Below, in pieces: positions 1-7,758 of a stretch of DNA of 64,000 bases; the first letter of the stretch is position 1; each line of letters starts with the position of its first letter. Position numbers and translations under genes: made by a program. Source of the DNA: an uncultured Muribaculaceae bacterium (GTDB lineage: Bacteria; Bacteroidota; Bacteroidia; Bacteroidales; Muribaculaceae); contig CAJTZS010000019.1 in assembly GCA_910584055.1 (NCBI GenBank), positions 1 to 64,000 of the forward strand, read 5' to 3'. The notes beneath the pieces are model-generated. The model searched no databases. It was not told the origin of the DNA and saw nothing but the letters and a program-made list of their open reading frames with translations.

Positions 1-68
1 GGCTTGGCGACAGATGCAGCTTAGCCTATAATCAAATTTTTAACGAACTATTGTAAATTAGGTTTTAA

Positions 69-896
69 GTGAAAAGGAATATGATCAATATACATATGCT
101 TGCCAATTTCTTCCGTAAAAGGGGGGTGCTGATGATAATGCATGTCATCATCCTGATCCTTTCAGGATTTCTTATATGGATGATATCTGTCGATACGTTC
201 AATGACGAGACTTTCTATGAAGGTCCTAAATTCCAGAAGTATCAGTTTTGGATATGTTTGGTCTTCCTGTTTGATTTCTTCCTTGAGATGGCCTTGTCGG
301 ATAGGAAATGGCATTATGTGTGGACACACCTTATCTTCTTTTTAGTTTCCATTCCCTATCAGGCGTTGATATATCATTACGGATGGCATATGTCGAAGGA
401 AGTATCCTATATTGTGCGTTATATACCCTTGATCCGTGGCGGCTATGCAATGGCTATCGTTGTGAGCTGGTTTACCTATAACAGGGCTACCGGTCTTTTC
501 TTTACGTATATTATCACGTTGTTTTCGACAGTGTATTTTGCAAGTCTGATATTCTATCAGTTTGAGTTTGGTGTGAATCCCCTTGTAAAGGCGTATAAAG
601 ACGCTCTCTGGTGGGCTACGATGGATGTCACTACGGTAGGATGCAACATCATAGCTGTCACCACTGTGGGACGCGTGCTGTCGGTTATGCTTGCGGCGTT
701 GGGCATGATGATGTTCCCGATCTTCACCGTGTATGTCACTAATCTGATTACGCAGCGCAATAAAGAGGCCGGCACGCATAATGATGAGCTTTCACTCATC
801 AAGGCGTACCGGCAATTTGTCAAAAACCACCCGGATCAGGCCGTTACACTGCGCAATGAGACCTCGGGTCCGGATAGCGGGCAGACCGGTCAATAA
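69..896 (+). CDS. Six-TM ion channel-like membrane protein (potassium channel family)
   Basis: A 275-residue hydrophobic protein with about six membrane segments and, near residues 180-195, a re-entrant pore signature (TTVGC, then VTTVGR) followed by a last helix. This matches the pore-loop and S6 layout of voltage-gated-like potassium channels, although the canonical TVGYGD filter reads TVGCNI here. The segment IPLIRGGYAMAIV sits where S4 would be, with few positive charges. The listed start is GTG at 69; ATG at 81 is an equally plausible start four codons later. The gene converges with the next one, and their ends overlap by 7 nt. No cytoplasmic RCK/TrkA domain follows; the roughly 45-residue tail is hydrophilic. 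The family placement is fairly safe; the ion conducted is not known. Confidence 0.7.
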   Translation: MKRNMINIHMLANFFRKRGVLMIMHVIILILSGFLIWMISVDTFNDETFYEGPKFQKYQFWICLVFLFDFFLEMALSDRKWHYVWTHLIFFLVSIPYQALIYHYGWHMSKEVSYIVRYIPLIRGGYAMAIVVSWFTYNRATGLFFTYIITLFSTVYFASLIFYQFEFGVNPLVKAYKDALWWATMDVTTVGCNIIAVTTVGRVLSVMLAALGMMMFPIFTVYVTNLITQRNKEAGTHNDELSLIKAYRQFVKNHPDQAVTLRNETSGPDSGQTGQ

Positions 897-1531
897 TATG
901 CTATCGTTCTGGTCTCGGTAGCTTCGAAAGCTTCCTTTTGCGGACGGCCATAATCTCCGTCTTCATTCATGGATTGTGTTGACGCTTCCCCCTTGATGAC
1001 CCTCTTTGTCCAGTTGTTTTCCCTGTCGAAGTCTAAGTAGGTTATGGAGAACGTAACTTTCCATATTTCTTCGGGACCCTCCGATTCGTATTTACCGGCT
1101 ATAGGATTTCCTGCAATATCGAAATTTGTGAGTTCAAGTTCGAAAGTTGTTCCGTCACTTTCGCGGCATTTCGTTTCGTTGATAAAGCCATCGGGATTAC
1201 AGGCGGTTTCATTGTCGGTCAGATCGGTAAATTTAGTTGTCAGTTCTCCCTGCTCATTGAAAGTAAGCGGACCGGCAAGACATGTCACAAAGGAAGAATA
1301 GTCCTTTGTCTTTACGGACTTGACTTTGCCATGCAGTCCGAACTTCTTAAGGTCGTCGGAATAATACGCGGGAATGCTGTCGTAGACATCGGAATCGTTG
1401 ACGGTGATTTCCACAGAGTCAGATTCATTTACTTGTATCCCGATTGAATCAGAGTTGACATTCGTTTGCTTACTTCCGCAGGCAGTTAATAAAATGGTTG
1501 CCGTGCATATCGCCGATATATTAAATTTCAT
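890..1531 (-). CDS. Hypothetical lipoprotein
   Basis: A 213-residue protein with an SPII signal (LLTACGS), so probably an outer-membrane or periplasmic lipoprotein. After the lipidated Cys comes a Ser/Asp/Val-rich linker (roughly residues 20-55) with an internal near-repeat of acidic DS motifs, then a domain with phrases such as KFGLHGKVKSVK and LTFNEQGELTT. That pattern resembles the YD-repeat-like or RHS-like beta structures seen in many Bacteroidales lipoproteins. I do not recognise a specific family. It converges with the channel gene. Confidence 0.6.
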   Translation of the reverse strand: MKFNISAICTATILLTACGSKQTNVNSDSIGIQVNESDSVEITVNDSDVYDSIPAYYSDDLKKFGLHGKVKSVKTKDYSSFVTCLAGPLTFNEQGELTTKFTDLTDNETACNPDGFINETKCRESDGTTFELELTNFDIAGNPIAGKYESEGPEEIWKVTFSITYLDFDRENNWTKRVIKGEASTQSMNEDGDYGRPQKEAFEATETRTIAYY

Positions 1532-1654
1532 TTTGATATAAGTTTATACGAGTTCGTCTGCAAATATAATATTCCGCGTGGGATTGTGCAAATCATTTAT
1601 GATATTGGTTCATACGTTCTTCATCAAATACCTGTTTGTCTGACTGAGCGATTT

Positions 1655-2135
1655 CCTAAATTTCCGTTTATCGCACTGATTAAACCAATATTGTGTCTTG
1701 TAGCCGGATGGGGAGCTGCTGTTGCTCGCAACGGCAGCAGGGTAGCAACTGATTCTATTATAATTAACACAGAGATACAGAGTTACAGAGGGCTATCATC
1801 TCCATGTTGACATTACGTGATTGGACACAGAGGGTCGTGGAACTCCCTGCAGAGGCACGGAGAACGCCGCGATATTTGTTAATCCGGAACTGTTTCCTGT
1901 ACTTGCCGGTCGAATTCGGCTCTGTGCCTCTGTCGGGAGCTTCGCGACCCTCCGTGCCGATAAACGGGGAGAAAATGTCTCTGTAACTCTGTGCCTTTGT
2001 GTTTATTATGTTAGTGTCTATCGGGTTGATGAATTTTTTTCAATCGGATTTTGTTCTTGTCTGTGCCGCTGTTGCGAGCAACAGCAGCTCCCCCGTCCGG
2101 CTGGTTTAATCAGTCCGATAAATGGGAAATTATCG
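1655..2135. repeat. About 480-bp imperfect palindromic intergenic element
   Basis: The gap between two lipoprotein genes is filled by one long inverted repeat. The left arm reads CGTTTATCGCACTGATTAAA (from about 1663), then GGGGAGCTGCTGTTGCTCGC (from about 1709), then ACACAGAG...ACAGAGTTACAGAG (about 1769-1794), then GGCACGGAG. The right arm carries the reverse complements in mirror order: CTCTGTGCC, CTCTGTAACTCTGTG (about 1978), GCGAGCAACAGCAGCTCCCC (about 2074) and TTTAATCAGTCCGATAAATG (about 2105). The centre lies near 1890-1900. Short ORFs inside run across both arms and look spurious. It could form a very long hairpin. No transposase is visible. Confidence 0.75.
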
Positions 2136-2163
2136 CACTGCCTTGAAGATGGCAGTGCGATAA
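2130..2163. terminator. Hairpin, 13-bp stem
   Basis: TTATCGCACTGCC at 2130-2142 pairs with GGCAGTGCGATAA at 2151-2163 across an 8-nt loop. It abuts the outer end of the long palindromic element and the next palindrome. It shares the TATCGCACTG core with the element's left arm, so it may belong to the same repeat family rather than being a dedicated terminator. Confidence 0.55.
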
Positions 2164-2217
2164 AGTAAGCTATAGAGGGGCGCTCGGACATGTCCGAGCG
2201 CCCCTCTATAGCTTACT
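2164..2217. terminator. Perfect 54-nt palindrome, likely terminator of the lipoprotein gene
   Basis: The sequence from 2164 to 2217 is a perfect palindrome centred between 2190 and 2191, with a GC-rich inner stem (GGGGCGCTCGGACA). It lies 30 nt past the stop of the minus-strand lipoprotein gene ending at 2248, the right place for a factor-independent terminator. There is no clear U-tract. Confidence 0.6.
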
Positions 2218-2247
2218 GACCTAAAATGGTGTTGTAGGTCAATGATG

Positions 2248-2715
2248 TTACTGTTGTGGATTCAGGCGATACTTCAAAGCAACTGTGCCCGGTGTCGCTC
2301 CGTCGGGTAGATCTTCCGCAGACTTAACCACGGTGACGATCGTTGAAAGCTGCGCGTAAGCAATTGACTTGTCCACTTGCAATACATCGAAAGCGAGGGT
2401 GAAGAGATGGTTGCCGACGGGAAGGTATGCAGCGCTTATCGTGCCTCCGAACGGCTGCACAATCGTGTATCCCATACCAACGTGGTCAAGGACATAGTTC
2501 ACGCCTGAAATGCCTGCCGCTTTCCCTCCGAGACCTTCCGCTGTGATGCTCGCCACGGTCAGCGGTTCGCCGGAAACAATGTATATACGCCCGTCTGCAT
2601 CAACGGCATTGTCAATATTCACTGTAATATCGACCGAAGGCATGTCGTCATCATCATGACAGGAAGTCAGGAATCCGAACGGCAGCAACAAGAGCAGATA
2701 AAGTAATTTTTTCAT
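2248..2715 (-). CDS. Hypothetical lipoprotein with Ig-like beta fold
   Basis: A 155-residue exported protein with an SPII signal (FLTSCHDDDDM). The acidic HDDDD right after the lipidated Cys resembles the surface-export type signal of Bacteroidetes lipoproteins. The rest is one small beta-rich domain (VDITVNIDNAVDADGRIYIV, later VGNHLFTLAFDV) with alternating hydrophobic strands, like the single Ig-like domains of surface lipoproteins. No family is recognised and function is unknown. It stands alone, upstream of a strong palindromic terminator. Confidence 0.6.
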   Translation of the reverse strand: MKKLLYLLLLLPFGFLTSCHDDDDMPSVDITVNIDNAVDADGRIYIVSGEPLTVASITAEGLGGKAAGISGVNYVLDHVGMGYTIVQPFGGTISAAYLPVGNHLFTLAFDVLQVDKSIAYAQLSTIVTVVKSAEDLPDGATPGTVALKYRLNPQQ

Positions 2716-2837
2716 ACCGATTCAAATTTTAAAAATTAGTGTTTTTCATAATTCTAATTTAATAACGTTTAAAACTCTATTTGGATTAATTACGATTTGT
2801 TAATTAACAATTTGGGCACTAATTTTCATGTTGTCAC

Positions 2838-2890
2838 TTAAATTCCCGTTTATCTCACTGATTTAATCAGTGAGATAAACGGGAATTTAA
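2838..2890. terminator. Perfect 53-nt palindrome after the MFS gene
   Basis: Perfect inverted repeat centred on 2864 (26-bp arms, 1-nt centre); the arm contains CCCGTTTATCTCACTGATT. It lies 18 nt past the stop of the minus-strand transporter and probably ends its transcript. Its core nearly matches the arms of the 480-bp element (CCGTTTATCGCACTGATT), so it also belongs to a dispersed repeat family. Confidence 0.65.
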
Positions 2891-2907
2891 CGGGAGGTAT
2901 GCAATTC

Positions 2908-4530
2908 TTATATGTTCTCGCTGATGGCGGGAGTCTCGACCGGAGCGGTCTCCTTCGAGCCGTTTTCCTTGATGAAGAAGACGCAGGCTGAGCCTATGAT
3001 CAGCGAGATGCCGGCAATCAGCATCATCAGATATTCCGGGGCAAGTTGACCGGGTGTGCTGAGGAGCGAGAGTATCCATCCTCCGGCGAGTGCCGCCACA
3101 ATCTGCGGTATGCATATCGTGCAGTTGAAGAGACCGAGGTAAGCACCGATGTTACCACCTTTAAGCGAGTTGGTAAGTATGGTGAAGGGCCATGCGAGCA
3201 TTGCCGCCCAAGCGCAACCGATCAGTATGAAAGCGATGAAGAGCATCCACTGGTCTGTAAAGAATGCGGTCATTATGAAACCGGCAGCGCCAAGAAGTAA
3301 GGATAGTATATATGAGAACTTGCGGCTTCTGAAGCGCGGTAGAACGACAGCCCACAGCACGGAACCTACGGCCTGCACGGCAAACAGGAGGCCGAGCCAG
3401 TTGCCGGCATCGTTATATTCGGGAGATGCCGCATCGAGCACCGTTTTTGATATGTAGCTGCAGTCAGCGGCGTTTTCAATCTGATGCGAAGAGGCATCGT
3501 TCATATCGAGAGTGTCGTCAGCGTTTTTAACTACGATATCGGCAGTCGTCAGCACGAATGATCCCTGCGCTGTCTCAAGGAAGTCGCTTGTCTTTTTGCC
3601 GTGGTCTATCAAGATTATCGAATCGTTGGCTATCAAGTATTTCGCTTGATAATCAGCTCCGTTGCAACTGATGCCGGTGATTGTCTCTACGGTTGGTGTT
3701 GAGAAGGCGTTATGGGCGATAGTGTTTGTGGCGTAAGTCCAGAGGAACAGGAATGCGAACCAGCAGAAGAACTGAACGGTTCCGACAGTCCAGAATGTTG
3801 TAGGAGCTTTGCGTAGAAGGGTTATCACGTTGCTTGAGCCCTTCTCTTTTACCTCGGACACACCGTTATACTCATTATATAATTTCGGTGGCCATTCTTT
3901 AACCTTGATCAGGGAATATATCACGCATATTAAAAGGATGGCAGCACCTAAATAGAATGACCATATAACAGTGTCCGGCACTACTCCTGCGGGGGCCACG
4001 TTCTTCATGCCGAACCACATAAGGAGGAAAGGGAATATATATCCCACTATTGAGCCGGCATTGCAGAGGAAACTCTGAATGGAATAAGCGAGACCCTTCT
4101 GTTTTTCGTTGACCATATCGCCCACGAGCATCTTGAACGGCTGCATGGCCATGTTGATGGATGTGTCGAGGAGCATTAGCGCCACGAGCCCGAAAAGGAT
4201 GGCACTTGACACCGTAAACTGGAAACTTCCGGCGTTTGGCAGCATACACATCACAATCACGGCAATCAATGCTCCGAAAATGAGGTAGGGTAGACGGCGG
4301 CCGAACCTGTTCCATGTGCGGTCAGACATCATGCCGACGATCGGCTGCACTACAAGCCCCATCAACGGGGGGAGAATCCAGAAGTAACTCAGATCATGAG
4401 GGTCGGCACCGATAGTGGTGAATATTCTCGATACATTCGCGCTTTGCAATGCGTAGGCAATCTGCACTCCGAAGAAGCCGAAAGAAAGGTTCCATAGCTT
4501 CCAGAAGCTTAAGTCGGGTTTAGTTTTCAT
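2908..4530 (-). CDS. MFS sugar transporter, GPH/SLC45 type
   Basis: A 540-residue, twelve-TM major facilitator of the glycoside-pentoside-hexuronide/SLC45 kind. Seen directly: N-terminal FWKLWNLSFGFFGVQIAYAL, then the loop motif GMMSDRTWNRFGRRLPYL between TM2 and TM3, typical of bacterial sucrose/maltose-type symporters. Between roughly residues 280 and 375 there is an unusually long hydrophilic insert rich in Asp, Thr and Ser (for example NADDTLDMNDASSHQIEN) between TM7 and TM8, which makes the protein about 80-90 residues longer than usual. Probable role: proton-coupled uptake of an oligosaccharide across the inner membrane. The gene is single, with G-tract repeats in its upstream gap. Confidence 0.8.
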   Translation of the reverse strand: MKTKPDLSFWKLWNLSFGFFGVQIAYALQSANVSRIFTTIGADPHDLSYFWILPPLMGLVVQPIVGMMSDRTWNRFGRRLPYLIFGALIAVIVMCMLPNAGSFQFTVSSAILFGLVALMLLDTSINMAMQPFKMLVGDMVNEKQKGLAYSIQSFLCNAGSIVGYIFPFLLMWFGMKNVAPAGVVPDTVIWSFYLGAAILLICVIYSLIKVKEWPPKLYNEYNGVSEVKEKGSSNVITLLRKAPTTFWTVGTVQFFCWFAFLFLWTYATNTIAHNAFSTPTVETITGISCNGADYQAKYLIANDSIILIDHGKKTSDFLETAQGSFVLTTADIVVKNADDTLDMNDASSHQIENAADCSYISKTVLDAASPEYNDAGNWLGLLFAVQAVGSVLWAVVLPRFRSRKFSYILSLLLGAAGFIMTAFFTDQWMLFIAFILIGCAWAAMLAWPFTILTNSLKGGNIGAYLGLFNCTICIPQIVAALAGGWILSLLSTPGQLAPEYLMMLIAGISLIIGSACVFFIKENGSKETAPVETPAISENI

Positions 4531-4561
4531 GTAAGATTTATTTAGTTCTTTAATTTTTATA

Positions 4562-4620
4562 TAGGGTGGGATGGGGCGGAATGGGGCTTAATGGGGTCGG
4601 GCCGGGTTTATCCCCATTCT
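4562..4620. repeat. Intergenic G-tract repeat, about 9-nt period
   Basis: Units of GGGnnGGAAT/GGGGCTTAAT type run in tandem (about 4564-4610, GGGATGGGGCGGAATGGGG). Equivalent runs occur at 24175-24212, 25292-25345 and 31825-31862. The run has at least four GGG tracts, which is enough for a G-quadruplex on this strand. Here the flanking genes are on the minus strand, so any transcript would be C-rich. Confidence 0.6.
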
Positions 4621-4629
4621 CTAATTCGC

Positions 4630-5475
4630 TCATTCTTTGATTTGGGAGTAGAGCCAGGCGATTTCTTCGTGCCAGATGGCCTCGTTGGGAGTTTCGAGGA
4701 TCAGGGGCATGTTGTCGAAACGGGGATCGTTGACGAGACGGATGAAGAAGTCTTCACCTAAAGTGCCCTTTCCAATCTCCTCATGGCGGTCGATACGTGA
4801 GCCTCGTTCGCGCTTGTCGTCATTGAGATGGAGTGCGCGAAGATAGTTTGCTCCAATGATGCGGTCAAAATCGCTCCATGTTTTTAGGTAGCCCTCCTCT
4901 GAGCGGAGGTCATAGCCTGCGGAATATGAGTGGCATGTGTCAACGCAAACGCCTACGCGGGTCTTGTCTTCGACCTTGTCGATTATATGGGCTATTTGTT
5001 CGAACTCGTACCCCAGATTCGAACCTTGCCCGGCGGTTGATTCAATCACGGCGGTGACTCCGGAAGTTTTGTCTAAAGTTATATTGATACTTTCGGCAAT
5101 CAAGTCGAGACAATCTTCTACCGACAATTCTTTCAGGTGGCTGCCAGGGTGGAAATTAAGCATTGTCAGACCGAGTTGCTCGCACCGCTTCATCTCGTCA
5201 AGGAATGATTTGCGTGACATTTCAAGTTTCACCGGATCCGGACTCCCGAGATTTATGAGGAAATTGTCGTGAGGAAGGATATGGTTTGCAGTGAACCCCG
5301 CAGTTTCGCAATTTTCCTTGAATCTTGCAGTTTCTTCTTCCGATATGGGTTTTGAAGACCAGCGGTTGCTCGATCCGGTAAAGAGTGCAAACGCCTTGGC
5401 TTCTATTCTTGAGGCTTCGAGGGGAGCATTGGAAACCCCTCCTTTCACGCTCACATGAGCGCCTATATATTTCAT
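4630..5475 (-). CDS. nfo: Deoxyribonuclease IV (endonuclease IV)
   Basis: A 281-residue AP endonuclease of base-excision repair that cleaves DNA 5' to abasic sites. Full-length TIM-barrel family member: it starts MKYIGAHVSVKGGVSNAP, and has LNFHPGSH, VIESTAGQGSNLGYEFEQI, VGVCVDTCHSYSAGYDL, ALHLNDDKRERGSRIDRHE and a final LILETP. The His, Glu and Asp residues that bind the three Zn ions lie in these segments. It appears monocistronic; the next repeat-containing gap lies upstream. Confidence 0.95.
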   Translation of the reverse strand: MKYIGAHVSVKGGVSNAPLEASRIEAKAFALFTGSSNRWSSKPISEEETARFKENCETAGFTANHILPHDNFLINLGSPDPVKLEMSRKSFLDEMKRCEQLGLTMLNFHPGSHLKELSVEDCLDLIAESINITLDKTSGVTAVIESTAGQGSNLGYEFEQIAHIIDKVEDKTRVGVCVDTCHSYSAGYDLRSEEGYLKTWSDFDRIIGANYLRALHLNDDKRERGSRIDRHEEIGKGTLGEDFFIRLVNDPRFDNMPLILETPNEAIWHEEIAWLYSQIKE

Positions 5476-5524
5476 TTCAGTAAGTAATTATCAGTTAAAC
5501 CAAATCTTGTGAGACTCTGTCGTG

Positions 5525-5625
5525 CCGGAGCAGTTGTTGCTTGCAACGGCTGCATATTCATTATAGGCTTTGGGGTGTGCGACCATTGCAAGCAACAATC
5601 GCTCCGCCATCCGGCAATATGCTTT
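5525..5625. repeat. Inverted repeat of the GTTGCTTGCAAC family
   Basis: The left arm GCCGGAGCAGTTGTTGCTTG (about 5524) mirrors the right arm, whose reverse complement reads GGAGCGATTGTTGCTTGCAA (about 5585-5612), separated by about 40 nt. The core GGAGC-nn-TTGTTGCTTGCAA matches GGAGCTGCTGTTGCTCGCAAC in the 480-bp element, so this is a shorter relative. It fills the divergent gap between nfo and the methyltransferase gene. Confidence 0.6.
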
Positions 5626-5729
5626 AGAGACACAATTAATCACAAAGTTAAAAAATTTTTTTCACTTGCTTAGAGCTTTATTCCTATAATGTTGTAAAAA
5701 ATGACTAAATTCGCATAAAATAATCGGAT

Positions 5730-6482
5730 ATGGAACTTTCAAAAGGGAAGGCAGGTGTTTATTCGCAACTGTCGCGCCGCAAGATGCGGGACAAGTATGG
5801 TTTGTTTATCGTAGAAGGGAAAAAGAGTGTGGAAGATACGCTTGGTAGATTCGAGATGGAGACCATGGTTGTTAAAAGCGGTGTGTCCCTGCCGGAAGAT
5901 TGGTTTTGCAGGTTTACTGTGTATGAGGTCAGTGAATCGCAGATGGCAAAAATATCATCCCTTTCCACACCTCCGGATGTCTTGGCGGTGTATAGTATTC
6001 CGGAGGGTTATTATGAGAATGTCCCCAAGCCTGAGCCTGATAGATTATATCTGCTTCTTGACGGGATTCAGGATCCGGGAAACATGGGTACGATTATCAG
6101 GACAGCGCATTGGTTTGGAATCGACCGGATATATGCTTCCAAGGATACCGTTGATATTTTCAATCCAAAAACTATCCAGTCAACGATGGGTTCGATGGGT
6201 AGGGTGGAAGTTGTTTATTGCGACCTTGCGGAACTGCTTGATTCGACTTCGGGGATGCCTGTATACGGGACGCTGCTTGACGGTGATAGTATATACACAG
6301 CATCGCTCGGCAGCAGCGGTTTCATTATAATGGGAAACGAGGGTAAAGGAATATCCGCTCCCTTGCGGGAACGGATAACCAATCCACTGCTGATTCCCCC
6401 TTATGATCCGTCGAATCATTCCGAATCGCTGAACGTCGCTATAGCAACCGCCGTCACCCTCTCGCAATTCCGCTCCCGATAA
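5730..6482 (+). CDS. TrmH/SpoU-family RNA 2'-O-methyltransferase
   Basis: A 250-residue SPOUT methyltransferase. The N-terminal substrate-binding domain (residues 1-85, KYGLFIVEGKKSVEDTL) is followed by the knotted catalytic domain with the three family motifs: LLDGIQDPGNMGTIIRTAHW (Asn and Arg of motif 1), IIMGNEGKGIS (motif 2) and IPPYDPSNHSESLNVAIAT (motif 3). It probably methylates a ribose in 23S rRNA or tRNA using SAM; which nucleotide cannot be told. Start ATG at 5730. Confidence 0.88.
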   Translation: MELSKGKAGVYSQLSRRKMRDKYGLFIVEGKKSVEDTLGRFEMETMVVKSGVSLPEDWFCRFTVYEVSESQMAKISSLSTPPDVLAVYSIPEGYYENVPKPEPDRLYLLLDGIQDPGNMGTIIRTAHWFGIDRIYASKDTVDIFNPKTIQSTMGSMGRVEVVYCDLAELLDSTSGMPVYGTLLDGDSIYTASLGSSGFIIMGNEGKGISAPLRERITNPLLIPPYDPSNHSESLNVAIATAVTLSQFRSR

Positions 6483-6493
6483 AATTTCGAGAA

Positions 6494-6530
6494 TTGATTT
6501 ATAAATCAATAAAAATCGTTATCTTTGCAA
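6494..6530 (+). promoter_or_regulatory. Promoter and operator palindrome of the TAC operon
   Basis: ATTGATTTATAAATCAAT at 6494-6511 is a perfect 18-bp palindrome. Ten nt downstream, TATCTTTG at 6521-6528 matches the Bacteroidetes -7 consensus TAnnTTTG. The palindrome covers the -33 zone, the right place for autorepression by the XRE antitoxin encoded downstream. Confidence 0.6.
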
Positions 6531-6572
6531 TAATTTAAGGGTCTGAGGTGTTATATGAATAGATATTAAACG

Positions 6573-7220
6573 ATGAAAATACGGAAAATATATCCTCCTT
6601 ATTTATATGCAGCGCATTATAAGGATGACAAGCTCAATATATACCGTTTGACCTATAAGAAATTGACTGATGAAGCCTTTCTTTCAGATTTCTTCAATCG
6701 TTTTCAAGATAGAATCAGTGATTATTTGGTTTCTGAATTGGGAATTGAACGTGATGAAACTGAAGAATATCAAGCGGAGGTCAATGACCGTATGATTGAT
6801 ATTGACGAGGAGATAACAGATTTATGTAATGACATCAGAGAGGGGAAGGCAAAAGATTTCGGCTTATATTTCGAACCTCACAGCTCAAAGGATTTCAGAC
6901 AAAGCCATGAAGGTGGAGGAAGAAGTGAAAAATATAATACCGAATATTTGCCGGTTAAATGTTGGGGATCAAGCAAACCGTCTCTTGTGAGAATATATGC
7001 CATTGAGCTGACAAGGAGTTGTTATATCATAATCTATGGAGGTATTAAGATTTGTCTGGACACGAATGATTGTCCCGATATTGGCGAAGATGGCAATGAG
7101 ACGGTGCTTGAGGATGAAATTCGCAAGCGAGTAATCGCGGTTTGTGATTTCTTGCGGACAGAGGGAATCATTGATCCGGAGGGGCTTGAACAATATATGG
7201 AGGAGAACTATGAAGATTGA
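6573..7220 (+). CDS. Candidate toxin of a toxin-antitoxin-chaperone module
   Basis: A 215-residue soluble acidic protein with no signal peptide. Its start (MKIRKIYPPYLYAAHYKDD) and the stretch LTDEAFLSDFFNRF resemble a common Bacteroidetes family found ahead of XRE genes. The C-terminal half has strands RIYAIELTRSCYIIIYGGIK, which look like the last strands of RelE/HigB-type toxins (RIYAI...GGAIK), but no catalytic set can be assigned. Context carries the call: it overlaps an XRE antitoxin gene by 11 nt, which overlaps a SecB-like gene by 4 nt. Low GC by eye compared with neighbours. Function as a toxin is inference. Confidence 0.6.
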   Translation: MKIRKIYPPYLYAAHYKDDKLNIYRLTYKKLTDEAFLSDFFNRFQDRISDYLVSELGIERDETEEYQAEVNDRMIDIDEEITDLCNDIREGKAKDFGLYFEPHSSKDFRQSHEGGGRSEKYNTEYLPVKCWGSSKPSLVRIYAIELTRSCYIIIYGGIKICLDTNDCPDIGEDGNETVLEDEIRKRVIAVCDFLRTEGIIDPEGLEQYMEENYED

Positions 7221-7758
7221 TTTACAAAAGCTTGAGCAAAAGGCGGTGGGTGAAAGCTTGGCGGAGCGAAATATTGCCGCAGATAGAAAAGAGAACGGAG
7301 ATATGTACAAGGCTTCGTTCCGGATTGCCATGAAGATTAAGAGAGCATTGAGAATTAAGAATATGACTCAGGCCCGCCTGTCAAATCTCATGGGTGTGGA
7401 TCCAGCTATTGTCAACAGGTATCTCACAGGAAAAGCCAATATGGAATTGAAAACCATGGTGAAGATTGAGAAGGCATTAGGAATCAATATTATAGATAGA
7501 GAAATTTCTCCTAAGAAACAGAAAGTGCTGATTCTTTCCAATGTATTTGAAAATGTTGGGACTTTATCGCAGAATAATATAGCGGATTGTTCAGTTCATA
7601 GACCGTATGAATTGAAAAAAATCAAAGTTAACAGTATGTTGGAGGCATGTTATTCATTAAATAAAATTGAGTCTGATTATGTGGCTTTTTCAGGCGGTCA
7701 CAAACGCATGAGAAAATCACAGGAAGTAGCTGATATTAAATTTTTGGAAGTGGTATGA
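7210..7758 (+). CDS. XRE-family antitoxin with C-terminal extension (HigA-like)
   Basis: A 182-residue protein; start ATG at 7210, within the last codons of the upstream gene, so translationally coupled. A helix-turn-helix of XRE type spans about residues 38-96 (RALRIKNMTQARLSNLMGVDPAIVNRYLTGKANMELKT, broken into helices). An extension of about 85 residues follows (ISPKKQKVLILSNVFENVG...). In chaperone-dependent TAC antitoxins such as mycobacterial HigA1, an extension of this kind is the chaperone-addiction region; assigning that role here is inference. Likely binds the 6494-6511 palindrome. The stop overlaps the next start (ATGA). Confidence 0.75.
   Translation: MKIDLQKLEQKAVGESLAERNIAADRKENGDMYKASFRIAMKIKRALRIKNMTQARLSNLMGVDPAIVNRYLTGKANMELKTMVKIEKALGINIIDREISPKKQKVLILSNVFENVGTLSQNNIADCSVHRPYELKKIKVNSMLEACYSLNKIESDYVAFSGGHKRMRKSQEVADIKFLEVV

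Noticed and set aside
1..68. Possible 3' end of an upstream gene (in-frame TAG at 22-24)
   Set aside because: Only eight codons are visible, not enough to support a feature.
1586..2168. Short plus-strand frames inside the 480-bp palindrome
   Set aside because: They run through both inverted arms, overlap each other in different frames and have no recognisable protein pattern.
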